64,000 bases of DNA, taken from Vittaforma corneae ATCC 50505. Taxonomy: Eukaryota; Microsporidia; Nosematidae. This document shows, one piece after another, positions 37,530-47,102 of the stretch (position 1 is its first letter; each line of letters opens with the position of its first letter). Below the pieces are notes generated by a model. It worked only from the letters and a program-made list of their open reading frames with translations, was not told where the DNA came from and made no database searches. Location: contig NW_006889852.1 in the NCBI RefSeq assembly GCF_000231115.1, positions 1 to 64,000 on the forward strand. Reading direction: 5' to 3'. Both the position numbers and the translations under genes were made by a program.

Positions 37530-39065
37530 CTAACATATATGTTTATTGGATACGCAATATAACTGCGAATAAGCTTTTCTGTGGTTATCATCGATATATA
37601 AAAATACCTTCATTCCGCCTGAAAACCCACAGAACCTCAAATCGGTGCCTTCAACCTTGCAGGAGAATAGTCCTGCAGGCCTTATGCCGAGCTTATCCAG
37701 TGGAATATGCTTGGACTCCAACAGTTTTTTGAAATCTTCAAGGCTCAGTGTAAAGTCAGTGGAAATATTTGAAATCTCTAAAAATGGGCTTTTGGCTCTA
37801 AATTTCTCTTTGTCAATATCAAAGTGGGTAAATGCTTTTATGCCTGCATACGATACTTTTAGCTTTGGGTTGTTGCAGAGAATGCTGTAGCAGAGATCAG
37901 AAACAGCAAAAATGTTCTTAAAGCCCAAATTGGACGAAACAAAGTGGTAATTGCACTTGGAAATGTCGTAACATTTCTTAATCTTACTCTCTATTGAGCT
38001 GTCAACCTCTACAAATCTAGGATTTATGACATTGACAGGCTGAAATACCTTTGAACAGCTGTCAGCAACTTTCTTAATAACAGCTATAAAGAATCCACCA
38101 GTATCTTGGTCGTGTGGTAATATTCTGAAGCACTTTGAAAGATGCTCGTTTTTAAAATGAAACTGCTTATATTCAAATTCAACCAACCCCCTTCTGACAT
38201 TTATCTTAGAATTATCAGATGCCTTCACAGCACAACTATCCACATACTGTATGAAGTCAAAATTGTTGATTAGCTCATAGTTCGGGTTGTCACGGATTGC
38301 ATTGTGAATAACCCACTCATTCTCAATAGGATTCAGGGAGCAGGTAGAGTAAACTAGTATTCCACCCTCTTTGAGAAGCTCCAAGGATCTCTTTAGAATA
38401 CGAAGCTGAATAGAAGACAATCCAATACCATCATTGACATTCCACTTGGGCATAATTGCAGGGTTCTTCCTGCAGGTACCGTCGCTGGAGCAGGGCACAT
38501 CGCAGCAAATTCTATCAAATTTGAAGTTTAAGGTCGGAAAATGGGCAGCGTCCATCTGGGTAATAATGAAACTTGGCGTGGCCTTCTTTGCTGATTCGCT
38601 TATTAAAATATTAACTCTTGAGCTTGATTTTTCATTCGAAATCAATATTCCATCTGTGATGTTTTCAAGCAAATTTTTGGTTTTGCTACCGGGAGAAGCG
38701 CAAGTTTCAAGGACACGATGCGAGTGTTTAAGCTGTAGAAACTTGTGGGGAAGAAGGCTTACAACTTCCTGTCTTTGAATGTTGCCAACATCAGTCTGAG
38801 CAACAAGAAGTTCAATAAACTCTGTATATTCATCAGTATTTTTATGCGCCTTTAAGTCAAAAGTGTACACGTCCTCCAAAAACTGAATTTTTTTGAGAAA
38901 TTTATACTTTTCAAGCCTTTCCTTGATTTGACTGCTATGCTGGGTTGGAGTAATTCTAAACGCGGAGGAAAGTGGGCTTTGTATAGAGTCTGTGAATTTT
39001 TGAAGGTCAGTGGGGTCTAAGTTCAAGTGTTTCTGGTAGAACTCGATAAATTCTTGAAGAGGCAT
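37530..39065 (-). CDS. TRM4: tRNA (cytosine-5) methyltransferase TRM4/NSUN2
   Basis: 511 residues; ATG behind CCCATCCCGG. An SAM-dependent Rossmann fold is visible: ETCASPGSKT (motif I), DRICCDVPCSSDGTCRKN (motif IV with the release Cys), and YSTCSLNPIENE (motif VI with the catalytic Cys). The LRI-LKRSLELLKEGG block and the DTGGFF end are typical of Trm4/NSUN2 rather than Nop2. The enzyme makes m5C in several tRNAs in the nucleus. An AATAAA lies inside the last codons before the stop. Divergent from the HIT gene. Confidence 0.88.
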   Translation of the reverse strand: MPLQEFIEFYQKHLNLDPTDLQKFTDSIQSPLSSAFRITPTQHSSQIKERLEKYKFLKKIQFLEDVYTFDLKAHKNTDEYTEFIELLVAQTDVGNIQRQEVVSLLPHKFLQLKHSHRVLETCASPGSKTKNLLENITDGILISNEKSSSRVNILISESAKKATPSFIITQMDAAHFPTLNFKFDRICCDVPCSSDGTCRKNPAIMPKWNVNDGIGLSSIQLRILKRSLELLKEGGILVYSTCSLNPIENEWVIHNAIRDNPNYELINNFDFIQYVDSCAVKASDNSKINVRRGLVEFEYKQFHFKNEHLSKCFRILPHDQDTGGFFIAVIKKVADSCSKVFQPVNVINPRFVEVDSSIESKIKKCYDISKCNYHFVSSNLGFKNIFAVSDLCYSILCNNPKLKVSYAGIKAFTHFDIDKEKFRAKSPFLEISNISTDFTLSLEDFKKLLESKHIPLDKLGIRPAGLFSCKVEGTDLRFCGFSGGMKVFLYIDDNHRKAYSQLYCVSNKHIC

Positions 39066-39217
39066 CCGGGATGGGAAAACTACGCCAAAAATTTATCAAC
39101 GCTTTTAAGCAAACTATCTTATGACTGGCACTATAAGCATCCAGCAATATCTGATGAGTATGCTGTGGGTGAATTGTTGATGGTTGTGTTGATTAAATTC
39201 TTAGAAATTTTCTATCC

Positions 39218-39619
39218 ATGGATTCAAAAGATTGCCTTTTTTGCAAGCTTAAGAATGTCACCGAAAATATCGTCTACCAAACTGAGGATTTATACGTTAT
39301 TGTTGACAGGTATCCAATGAGCAACAGACATTTATTGGTTATTCCCAAGCAGCACTCACCAGTTCTCCACATGTGTGAGGACTCAATTCTTGCAAAGCTG
39401 CTGGTTCTAGCAAAAACATTAGCCCTGAGACTCAAAATGGAGAAATACAACATTATTCAGAACAACATCAATCAACAGCTTGTTCCTCATGTGCATTTGC
39501 ATCTAGTCGAGTGTAATTCTTCTGGCTCATTCAAGTTCCGCTCATACTCTACAATTAAACTGTCCGACGAGGAATATTCAAATGTCGTCAAAGAAGTTAA
39601 GGAGCTATTGAATAAATAG
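39218..39619 (+). CDS. HIT-family nucleotide hydrolase (HINT-like)
   Basis: 133 residues. The N-terminal CLFCKLKN, the strand YVIVDRYPMSNRHLLVIPKQH and the catalytic HVHLHLVE (His-x-His-x-His) are the signature of histidine-triad proteins. These hydrolyse nucleotide phosphoramidates or dinucleotides. A family member could also be DcpS-like, but size favours HINT/FHIT. The ATG at 39218 is preceded by TCTATCC. A longer frame in another register (39027-39320) is a shadow and is not used. Confidence 0.88.
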   Translation: MDSKDCLFCKLKNVTENIVYQTEDLYVIVDRYPMSNRHLLVIPKQHSPVLHMCEDSILAKLLVLAKTLALRLKMEKYNIIQNNINQQLVPHVHLHLVECNSSGSFKFRSYSTIKLSDEEYSNVVKEVKELLNK

Positions 39620-39737
39620 GTGTCCTCCCATTTTATATATCTGCTACAGAGGTGCAATGACGCTGGGAATGAGCAAATAGTCTCCATTTGGTTTTGTCTT
39701 TGAGCATATTTTTGAATAGCTTTTCGACCCCTCTCTC

Positions 39738-40380
39738 ATGAAACAAGGCTGTAGCGTCTTTGTTGGAAACATAGACTTCGATGTAGACGAGCAGAAAGTA
39801 ATAGAGGAGCTCAGTGCGGTGGGAAAAGTTGTGTCCTTCAGAATGATGTATGATAAAAACACTGGTAAGTCGAAGGGGATATGGATTCTGCGAATACGAG
39901 TCTCCGCTGATTGCAGAAACAGCAATGAAAACTCTGAAGATAAGCTTTAATGGAAGACCAGTGAAGATAAACTATGCAGAGAATGATCTGCCTCAGAAGA
40001 CAAAGGACTTTCCTGTCAAGACTTTGCAGATCGACAGTATCATGTCTGTTCTTGATTCCTTTGACCAGAACTATCTCAAAGAAGTAATTGAGTATTTGAA
40101 AAAGATGGTTATAGACCAGCCAACACAGTTCAAAGAGCTTCTTGATCGAAACCCTTCGCTTGTTGTTTCCATTCTGACTGTGCTGGTCAAACTCAATCTG
40201 GTCAGTAAAGATAAAGTGCTTGAGCTGGTTGAAAGCTCATTTGATGTTGGTAAACAAAAAGAACAGATAGCAGAAAGAATTACAAATATGGGTGAAAATG
40301 ACCTCGCTGATTTACCAGAAGACATAAAAAATAAAATTATAAAGCTCAAGTTTATTCTCAGCAAGAAAGACGTTAAGTAA
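39738..40380 (+). CDS. Cleavage stimulation factor RNA15/CstF-64-like, frameshifted
   Basis: About 213 residues across two frames. ATG behind CGACCCCTCTCTC. An N-terminal RRM runs CSVFVGNIDFDVDEQ... to RPVKINYAEND, followed by the helical hinge domain (LKEVIEYLKKMV, QPTQFKELLDRNPSLVV) and a helical C-terminal segment. This is the plan of CstF-64/Rna15, which binds the GU-rich element for mRNA 3' end cleavage. The frames change inside the RRM: TGKSKG then YGFCEYE. Removing one G of GGGG (39875-39878) restores a canonical RNP1. Other small RRM proteins are possible. Confidence 0.75.
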
Positions 40381-40453
40381 TAATAAATAGTATCTGAATT
40401 AATTTTTTTACTATTTTTAATGTACGGTACATATATCTAGCAGAAGTATATTG

Positions 40454-42706
40454 CTAGTCAATTGTATAGTTGCTTAAGTCAGCATCAAGCTGTGCTAAGC
40501 TGGTGTTGTAAAGCTCCCTTGTATTTCTTACTCTCTCAAGCATTTTAGAGTAGATCTTTCTAAAAGTATCAGTATGTGCAACATCCCTATGATTCTTTAC
40601 AAGCTGGACAAACATTCTTGAAGTTGTTAGCGGATTTAAATCAATAGTTTGTGCAATCACCTCAAGCAGTATTCTAATTGAAACATGGTCAATAACATGC
40701 AGGTATTTTTTCAATTCGTTGAAGTCTAACTTTTCAATAAATTGGTAAAATTCCTGGACGCTTGGGTCTGAGAAGTCGGTCTCTAGTCTTTCCAAATGAC
40801 ACAGAAACATGTCATAATCTCTTACATCGGCAATGCTTTTTGGGGAAACTGTTACAAGCTCACTTGACTCATCGTCTCTTGCAAGCTCATATTTGCTCAT
40901 GCCAAACACTGCCAGTCCACTGCCAGTGCCAACGACAAAATAGTCGTGTCCAATGCAAATTGCACCGGGATTAAACATTTTAAGCTTTTTCAGTCGCTCG
41001 AAGTAGTTGAAATACTGCAACTCTTTGTCTGAAAATATGAACAGGGTGTCATTTAGAAACTCAACATTGGCTGAATCTCCAACAATGGTCTTTCTGCACT
41101 CGCCAAACTCAAGACCCCAAATCTTTACAAGCTTATCAGCTCCACAACTGACTAGCAGCTTTTGATCAGCCGAAATACTGAAGTGTCTTACCGGCAGGGA
41201 GTGCCCATACAGGACAACTCTAAGCTCAAGAGACGGATATTTAAACTGGTATATTTTATTATCCAGACACGAGCATAGGAAATAATCTCCTTCAGGCGAG
41301 AACCGTGAATAGACAACTGTCTCAGGCACTGTAATTGTGTTACACTCACTAAATGCAGAATCGTAGAATCTAATGACATTTCCAGTGCACACTGCGAGTG
41401 CTGTCTCGATGGAGTCAATTGATATGACCTTGCCTATATTTAGTTCAGACTTGATTTCGTAAAATTTGCTATCAAAAATTTGAACACCTTCGTTTGTGCC
41501 AACAACAATTTGACTGCAGAAAAAAGCAAAGCATGTTGCACCACTCAAGTTTATACAAGAATTAACAACGAGAGACTCCTTGCTTAGCTTTTCTTCTCCA
41601 AACTCATTGCCTAGTGTTTGGGCATTTTCGCTTGTGGCTAATAAATTGTCAACCATTCTTTCCCAGACAACAATCTTATCTTTTGATAAACTGTATATTC
41701 TGGATTTTTCAATTTTAATACCGGTAACATCATTTTCATGAAACCCAAAAGTGTAAATATTATTTCCAAGCACAATTCTATTTGACAAGGAGATAAAGCA
41801 AGGATCTTTCCCAACCAAATCAAAGTTGGAGTAATCCGTACTACTCTCAAATCTTTTCAGAAGATGAAGTCCAAGCGAGTTTTCTTTCATTGATTCGAAT
41901 ATAGACGTTTTCCTCTGACATTGTATGCACAGAATGTTGCTCTTTAAACGTACATTCCTGATATTTCTAAATTTTTCAAAGGGCCTCATAGATTTATCCG
42001 ATAAATTTACAAAATGCGAGCTTCCAGTCTTTAGAAAAACCAGCGCCTCCTCGCCCTTTATGACAGCATCAAAAACGTATCCATCAAAAGCAATGGCATC
42101 TTCAATGGCTTCAGAATCCACATTCCATATCTTAATGGACTTGTCACCGCAAACAGCACAAAACTTCGAATTATTCAAAGGCACTAAGTTTTCAACAGAC
42201 GCACTGTTACCCTTGAAATAGTGAAGCATCTCGGATAAAAGAAGATCATAGCAGCAGATAGTGCCACCAGTGCTGGCAGATATCATCCTATCGTCCATGA
42301 CAATGATTTTTGAGACCCTCTTTGGATGAATCTTCAGTATTGTACTTTCGTTCAATTCAATAAGTTGATTGTTGTTGAAGTCATTGTTTCTAATAATCTC
42401 AATGGATCCATCCTCATAGCCAATGAACAAATAATGCTCACTCACGTAGAATGATGTGACTCTATAGCTTCTGGTTCCAAAAGACTTCAGTAGCTCTGTG
42501 GAGTTTAGATCCCAAAGATTGAGTCTATTATTTAACGAAACATAGCACTTGCTGTCTTTATATTGAACAATACTATGTCTATTGCATAATGCCCCAGTTG
42601 TAGTCTTACAAGTAAAGTCCGGAATGAAATCTTGCGGGATGTGCATGGCAGGAAGGGCAAATTTTTTCATCAAAGATACACGACGGCTAAAGTATAGGCT
42701 AGCCAT
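40454..42706 (-). CDS. UTP12: U3 snoRNP protein UTP12 (DIP2/WDR3)
   Basis: 750 residues from the ATG at 42706 (a GTG opens the frame two codons earlier). Repeated beta-propeller blades occur throughout; the segment LYGHSLPVRHFSISADQKLL and SCGADKLVKIWGLEFGECRKT is the conserved Dip2/WDR3 blade (LYGHKLPV, SADKNIKIWGLDFGDCH). A C-terminal helical Utp12 domain follows (residues ~640-740). The protein belongs to the UTP-B subcomplex of the SSU processome in the nucleolus. Length is near the short end of the family. Confidence 0.88.
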   Translation of the reverse strand: MASLYFSRRVSLMKKFALPAMHIPQDFIPDFTCKTTTGALCNRHSIVQYKDSKCYVSLNNRLNLWDLNSTELLKSFGTRSYRVTSFYVSEHYLFIGYEDGSIEIIRNNDFNNNQLIELNESTILKIHPKRVSKIIVMDDRMISASTGGTICCYDLLLSEMLHYFKGNSASVENLVPLNNSKFCAVCGDKSIKIWNVDSEAIEDAIAFDGYVFDAVIKGEEALVFLKTGSSHFVNLSDKSMRPFEKFRNIRNVRLKSNILCIQCQRKTSIFESMKENSLGLHLLKRFESSTDYSNFDLVGKDPCFISLSNRIVLGNNIYTFGFHENDVTGIKIEKSRIYSLSKDKIVVWERMVDNLLATSENAQTLGNEFGEEKLSKESLVVNSCINLSGATCFAFFCSQIVVGTNEGVQIFDSKFYEIKSELNIGKVISIDSIETALAVCTGNVIRFYDSAFSECNTITVPETVVYSRFSPEGDYFLCSCLDNKIYQFKYPSLELRVVLYGHSLPVRHFSISADQKLLVSCGADKLVKIWGLEFGECRKTIVGDSANVEFLNDTLFIFSDKELQYFNYFERLKKLKMFNPGAICIGHDYFVVGTGSGLAVFGMSKYELARDDESSELVTVSPKSIADVRDYDMFLCHLERLETDFSDPSVQEFYQFIEKLDFNELKKYLHVIDHVSIRILLEVIAQTIDLNPLTTSRMFVQLVKNHRDVAHTDTFRKIYSKMLERVRNTRELYNTSLAQLDADLSNYTID

Positions 42707-42933
42707 TGACACAAGCTAGAAATGACTGAAGATGAAAACATGCCAGGGCAATCGGAATAGCAGACAAACATGGTAAAAATAGTAAGCATATACATTAATG
42801 TAAAGAATCCACAAATTTATCAAGTAAATACCATGCCACCTCAAACGATTGCTAGGTATAACACACTATACATACTAGAATAATGCAAAAATAGCGCTAA
42901 TATTAACATCCAATATGGGCTTCATAGAATACT

Positions 42934-43353
42934 TTAATTGCTTTCAACCACTGCTGCATACCTTTGCTTTGCAGACTCAGTTCTAGCCTTTTTGCTCTCT
43001 AAAGACTTAATTCTGAACTCATCTAATGCCAGACTTTTAATAATCAAATTGGATGGATCAAGGGGATAGAGTACAGATCCACCAGATGCCTTGGCATTCG
43101 TGCATCCCTCAACAGTAACTTTGCGGGTCTTTCTTGAGACAGAAAGCACCTTTCCTTCCTTATTTTTGAACTTTCCTGTAGTTATTGTAACAAAATCTCC
43201 ACTATGAATGGGAAATGTCTTGAAGCCATATGAGGAGCGGAGCTCCTTTGAGAGCCTACTAGACATCATCTTGCGAATCTGGCCTCTATTTGCAGTAAAG
43301 AAAGCCTTTCGCATTTTTCTTCTTGACTGCGATACTCTTGGTTTTTGAGGCAT
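42934..43353 (-). CDS. RPL26: Ribosomal protein uL24 (RPL26)
   Basis: 139 residues. The KOW-type region IHSGDFVTITTGKFKNKEGKVLSV and the basic N-terminus (SRRKMRKAFFTA) identify eukaryotic uL24/L26 of the large subunit. Length matches the family. The ATG has a very clear microsporidian promoter: CACCCCAGA just upstream, with two AAATTT-like blocks before it. The stop TAA lies in AATTAAAG. Confidence 0.95.
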   Translation of the reverse strand: MPQKPRVSQSRRKMRKAFFTANRGQIRKMMSSRLSKELRSSYGFKTFPIHSGDFVTITTGKFKNKEGKVLSVSRKTRKVTVEGCTNAKASGGSVLYPLDPSNLIIKSLALDEFRIKSLESKKARTESAKQRYAAVVESN

Positions 43354-43383
43354 TCTGGGGTGAAATTTTTGTGAAAAATTTTT
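43354..43383 (-). promoter_or_regulatory. CCC and AAATTT start signal of RPL26
   Basis: On the minus strand the ATG is preceded by CACCCCAGA, with AAAAATTTTTCAC and AAAAATTTCAC immediately upstream. CCC-like and AAATTT-like motifs are the described microsporidian ribosomal-protein promoter. Confidence 0.8.
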
Positions 43384-43444
43384 GCAAATAGAAGCGAAGA
43401 ACAGCTATGCTGGCTACTGCATCATAAACATAATAGTCTATTCA

Positions 43445-43455
43445 CCCCCCCCCCC
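43445..43455 (+). repeat. Poly-C tract of 11
   Basis: Eleven consecutive C between RPL26 and the plus-strand acidic propeller gene. It may be a hypervariable tract or a sequencing problem; it is too far from a start (about 180 bases) to be a normal CCC signal. Confidence 0.8.
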
Positions 43456-43637
43456 AGTTTACGTAGAGATGTAGAAAAGCTCAGGCGCTACTATACAAAC
43501 ACGGAATCGTGATGGTTGGGGCTTATTTGCGATTCAAGACTCGGCATTTCCAGCCTATAATCATAAATTGACCTTTTATTTTGCATACAGCACTTTCTGA
43601 TGCATGTTTCATAAAACTACAAAATTTTTGATCCACT

Positions 43638-44807
43638 ATGGTCAGTTCAGAGGAAGACGAGAGAAATAAGAGTACAAACTCGGAAAGTATGGCAGAGAAG
43701 CTCTCTGAAGATAGCTCGAGCTCCGAGACAGAATCAAGCTACGATGATGAGCAAGACGAATCGTACATCTTACTCTCGAATGATGAACTTATCTCCGAAG
43801 GAAGTGAGGCTGAAGCTCAAGAAGAGGACTACTTTGGAAGCAGCTCTACTGAGGAGCATGACGAATCGGAGGCTGCATGGACAGATTCTGACGATGACAG
43901 GGATCTGAGAGACGAACTTGAGAATGAGGCAACATGGTTACACACTGATGAACTACCAAAGAAAATATGCAGAACCTCCAAGAAGATATTCTTTAAGTAT
44001 ACAAAACATGTGTTTACTGCCAAATGCAAGGTTAAACTATTTAAAGTGTTCAGCAACATTAAGATTCTTGTTGATTCGTTCAATTTGATATATTTTATCA
44101 AAAGCTTTGAGGACTATACGACATTTAAAATAGACTTTTTTAAAATTACAGATGTATGCACCTTCAACGGACTGATTTTGCTTTCAAGTAGCACATCTTC
44201 ATATATCAAGCATGTTACTCTTGATGGAAAGGTTACAGATATTAAAAAGGGAACGGGGAACATTAAAAAGATGGTTTCAGATATATATTTGTATATCTTG
44301 GGTGATAAGCTTCTTGCATTTAACTCAAATTTGAGCTTAGTAAATGAATTTAACCATTCGTTCATCGACATTTGCATTATGTCCAACACTGTTATCTGTT
44401 TGACTGCAGATGGAGATATTTACACATTTGACAAGAAGCTTAATTTTGCAAGCAAGCATTCACTGCAGCTAAAATTTCAGTTCAAAGGCCTGTACTCGGT
44501 AAGAGATAACCTGATCATAGCCACGGAAGACGGAATGATTATTCTTGACTCGGACTTCCAAGAAATCAAGGTATTTTCGAATCTCAAAGAGCCCATTTCA
44601 TCTCTTGTTAGTAACGGCGAGTTCATTATTCACGGATCGCCATATTCCAACAGTCTGAGAATACTAAAATCTGATCTAACATACTATGAAAGGTTTCCGT
44701 TCTCTAAAATCAACATCAATCCCATTTCTACAATGTCCATTGAAAAGAACACCATTTATTTTAACGATTCACGCTACATTTCTTCTTTGAAGCTGGAATA
44801 CATCTAA
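43638..44807 (+). CDS. Acidic beta-propeller protein, UTP18-like (tentative)
   Basis: 389 residues. The first ~105 residues are extremely acidic and Ser-rich, ending in AAWTDSDDDRD, which resembles the AWxDxDDE-type segment before the propeller of Utp18. The rest alternates short beta strands and turns (WD40-like, though few WD dipeptides remain). Utp18 is a UTP-B component of the SSU processome, consistent with UTP12 nearby, but the identification is weak. A generic acidic WD40 protein is the alternative. Confidence 0.45.
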   Translation: MVSSEEDERNKSTNSESMAEKLSEDSSSSETESSYDDEQDESYILLSNDELISEGSEAEAQEEDYFGSSSTEEHDESEAAWTDSDDDRDLRDELENEATWLHTDELPKKICRTSKKIFFKYTKHVFTAKCKVKLFKVFSNIKILVDSFNLIYFIKSFEDYTTFKIDFFKITDVCTFNGLILLSSSTSSYIKHVTLDGKVTDIKKGTGNIKKMVSDIYLYILGDKLLAFNSNLSLVNEFNHSFIDICIMSNTVICLTADGDIYTFDKKLNFASKHSLQLKFQFKGLYSVRDNLIIATEDGMIILDSDFQEIKVFSNLKEPISSLVSNGEFIIHGSPYSNSLRILKSDLTYYERFPFSKININPISTMSIEKNTIYFNDSRYISSLKLEYI

Positions 44808-44951
44808 AATACCAAGATAGATCGATAAATTCATTTAAAATAAATACTTTAGCACAGCTTAACAGTTTTCATCTACACGACTAAGCACTAAGATGTACGG
44901 TTAACGCTAGAGCAGTTTTAATACCATTTTAGACTTGCCGGTTGGACTTAT

Positions 44952-45380
44952 TTATTTAAGAGGTGTAAACTTGGAGCCGCTTGTAGAACCAATTCCGGGT
45001 CTACCGTGAGTGCAAACTTTTCTGGTTGGAACATAGTCTCTTAGTCTTGTTCCAATCATTTCTGGCTTTATTTCAACAGGAAAATACCCATTTCCCCCAT
45101 GCACAGCAATAGTGCAGCCAATCATACATGGAAGAATAATCATAGATCTCTCATGGGTTTTGATAGGAACTGAGAGTGCATTTGGATTATCACTGTTCTG
45201 GGCAGCATCCACCCTCTTGATAAGATCATCTTCGTATCTGTTGAGGCCCCTGAGCAAATGCCTTCTTGCACTTGATGTAACAAGTTTTGCAAACTCAGAG
45301 ACTGGCATTTCGACGAGCTCCTCAAGGCTTCTTCCCTTGTAGCTGAACTGTCTGAAGATCCTCTTCTTTAGCTCAGTCAT
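44952..45380 (-). CDS. RPS15: Ribosomal protein uS19 (RPS15)
   Basis: 142 residues. The segment FSYKGRSLEELVEMPVSEF, the MIGCTIAVHGGNGYFPVEI block and the TRKVCTHGRPGIGSTSGSKFTPLK end identify eukaryotic uS19/S15. Length is normal. The ATG is preceded by CACCCATA with two AAATTT-like elements, as for RPL26. The stop TAA overlaps AATAAA. Confidence 0.95.
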   Translation of the reverse strand: MTELKKRIFRQFSYKGRSLEELVEMPVSEFAKLVTSSARRHLLRGLNRYEDDLIKRVDAAQNSDNPNALSVPIKTHERSMIILPCMIGCTIAVHGGNGYFPVEIKPEMIGTRLRDYVPTRKVCTHGRPGIGSTSGSKFTPLK

Positions 45381-45410
45381 TATGGGTGAAAATTTTTGTT
45401 GAAAAATTTA
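45381..45410 (-). promoter_or_regulatory. CCC and AAATTT start signal of RPS15
   Basis: Minus strand reads TAAATTTTTCAAC, AAAAATTTTCACCCATA, then ATG. Same architecture as the RPL26 promoter. Confidence 0.8.
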
Positions 45411-45579
45411 TCAAGGGAAACAGAGTGCATGCAAATTAAATGGACTTCATTAAAGATACAAGAGCTTTAAAGAAAAGCAGAAATGCAATAGTGCCAAAAG
45501 ATGTCCAGCTAAGGCATTCAACTGTGTGGCCAGAGAACAACTTTAGAAAACCAATACACATCAAATACCATAGTTTTAA

Positions 45580-46767
45580 TTAGTCTGTGCGAACAACAAA
45601 ATCCTCTATTTCAAGTATTTTTCTAACTTCATATTCCTTAATTTCGTTTTCCTCTACAAGCATTTTGTCAACATCTAGACTAGTCTCAACTGCATCAGAC
45701 ACAAGCTTTATCTCGATTGGGAATAGACAATCTTTATCAAATGCGGAACATCTGATTTCGATGCTTCTTGATTCATCTTTCTTGACATCCGTTACCTTCC
45801 AAATGATTCTTTCGTTTTCCTCCTCATATTTTCCATCAATTTCAATATCCGAAACTGCTTCTTTGTTAAGTCTAAACTCTATTTCCTTAATGCTTCTAAG
45901 TGCCTTAAATTCAACAATATTGACGAACTTGCCATCGTCCTCATCACTCCAAAACTCAAAAAGCAAGGGTGCATTTGAGCACTTCCCTGTCCATTTTAAC
46001 AGCGGAATGTTCTTATTCAACCCTCTGTCCTTCTCAAATCTTAAAATTTGTCTTTTTAACGCATTCTTGTCCAAGTACGGACTGAACTTCAGTGTTGGTC
46101 TAAGATTCTTCATTTTAATTTGCACCTGCCTGTACTTAGCATCAGAAATAACTAGGTCAATCTCCCCATTCAAGCTGTTTTCTTTAATTTGGTTGTCTCT
46201 GTCAATTTCAAGTTTAACTTTCTCTCTAATTATCAATAGCACAGGCTGCAATGACTTTTCTATCTTCTTTGGCTTGACAGCCACTGATGGTTGTTCTATT
46301 TGCGAAACACTCTGCTCCTGAATAATCCTCATCTTGTATTCCTTTTCCCTCTGTGCCATTTCCAATCGTTTATTCTCAATCATCATTTTGTATATCTTTT
46401 CTTCTTGCGAATCCATCTCTTTGATAGGCTGTAGATCAAGTCTAACTCCAATGCCACCAAAAAGAGTGTTGTCAATAGTAAAAAGCACATCAAATATATC
46501 CTCCGTACTATTCTGTTCAATGTATTTCAAAAGAGCGTGTGCTTGTTTTGGTGAATGGTCTTTTGTAACTTGCATACCTATTTTCTGAACATTGCTAGAG
46601 ATGTAAACATAGTTATAGGTTTCCTTTTCTATGAATCCCTCAGAATCTACTGCTAGGCTGTTAAATTCTGTGAGATAGTAGTTCATTTTTGAGGAGGACA
46701 TTGGCGCTGATGACCTGTAAAGCTTTGCACCATCGTGTAAGTCCAACACAAAAATACTTATGATCAT
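45580..46767 (-). CDS. RET2: Coatomer delta subunit (RET2, delta-COP)
   Basis: 395 residues from the ATG at 46767, immediately behind TTTTCACCCCAG; the longer frame upstream is unsupported. The N-terminal longin-like domain (~1-120) is followed by a charged helical linker and the mu-homology-like C-terminal domain with LNGEIDLVISDAKYRQVQIKM and EIDGKYEEENERIIWKV, typical of delta-COP. COPI coats retrograde Golgi-ER vesicles. It is shorter than yeast Ret2 (546), with a reduced linker. Confidence 0.82.
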   Translation of the reverse strand: MIISIFVLDLHDGAKLYRSSAPMSSSKMNYYLTEFNSLAVDSEGFIEKETYNYVYISSNVQKIGMQVTKDHSPKQAHALLKYIEQNSTEDIFDVLFTIDNTLFGGIGVRLDLQPIKEMDSQEEKIYKMMIENKRLEMAQREKEYKMRIIQEQSVSQIEQPSVAVKPKKIEKSLQPVLLIIREKVKLEIDRDNQIKENSLNGEIDLVISDAKYRQVQIKMKNLRPTLKFSPYLDKNALKRQILRFEKDRGLNKNIPLLKWTGKCSNAPLLFEFWSDEDDGKFVNIVEFKALRSIKEIEFRLNKEAVSDIEIDGKYEEENERIIWKVTDVKKDESRSIEIRCSAFDKDCLFPIEIKLVSDAVETSLDVDKMLVEENEIKEYEVRKILEIEDFVVRTD

Positions 46768-46780
46768 CTGGGGTGAAAAT
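46768..46780 (-). promoter_or_regulatory. CCC start signal of delta-COP
   Basis: ATTTTCACCCCAG directly abuts the ATG; nearly the same sequence as the RPL26 signal. Confidence 0.7.
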
Positions 46781-47102
46781 AAAATGCAGAAAATGCAAAG
46801 AGTAAATGAATACAACAGGGATTTAGAATGCGTGAAATACTGTAATGCGATGAGCATACAATATGTTGATAAAGCATCTTTCATTGTTGGCTTTAGGCTA
46901 TGCCATGGACATGGTTTGTTTGAAAACACATAGCACTAACGATTTTTAATTGTTGAAACGTATTATCTGATGTTAATGTTGCCAAACTTACGATAAAAGG
47001 AGCATGCTTGCTTGGATTTACCTTGTCAAGCAGTTAAAATTAAACAAGAAATGTAGAAACACCCTTCAACTCGTTTAAACTGAAAAATTTTAAGCCCCAG
47101 GA
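46781..47102. other. Divergent promoter region, delta-COP/RPB6
   Basis: About 320 bases shared by two divergent genes. AAAATTTTAAGCCCCAGGA stands before the RPB6 ATG. Confidence 0.5.

Noticed and set aside
39027..39320. 97-codon plus-strand frame upstream of the HIT gene
   Set aside because: It overlaps the HIT gene in another frame and the start of TRM4, with no CCC signal.
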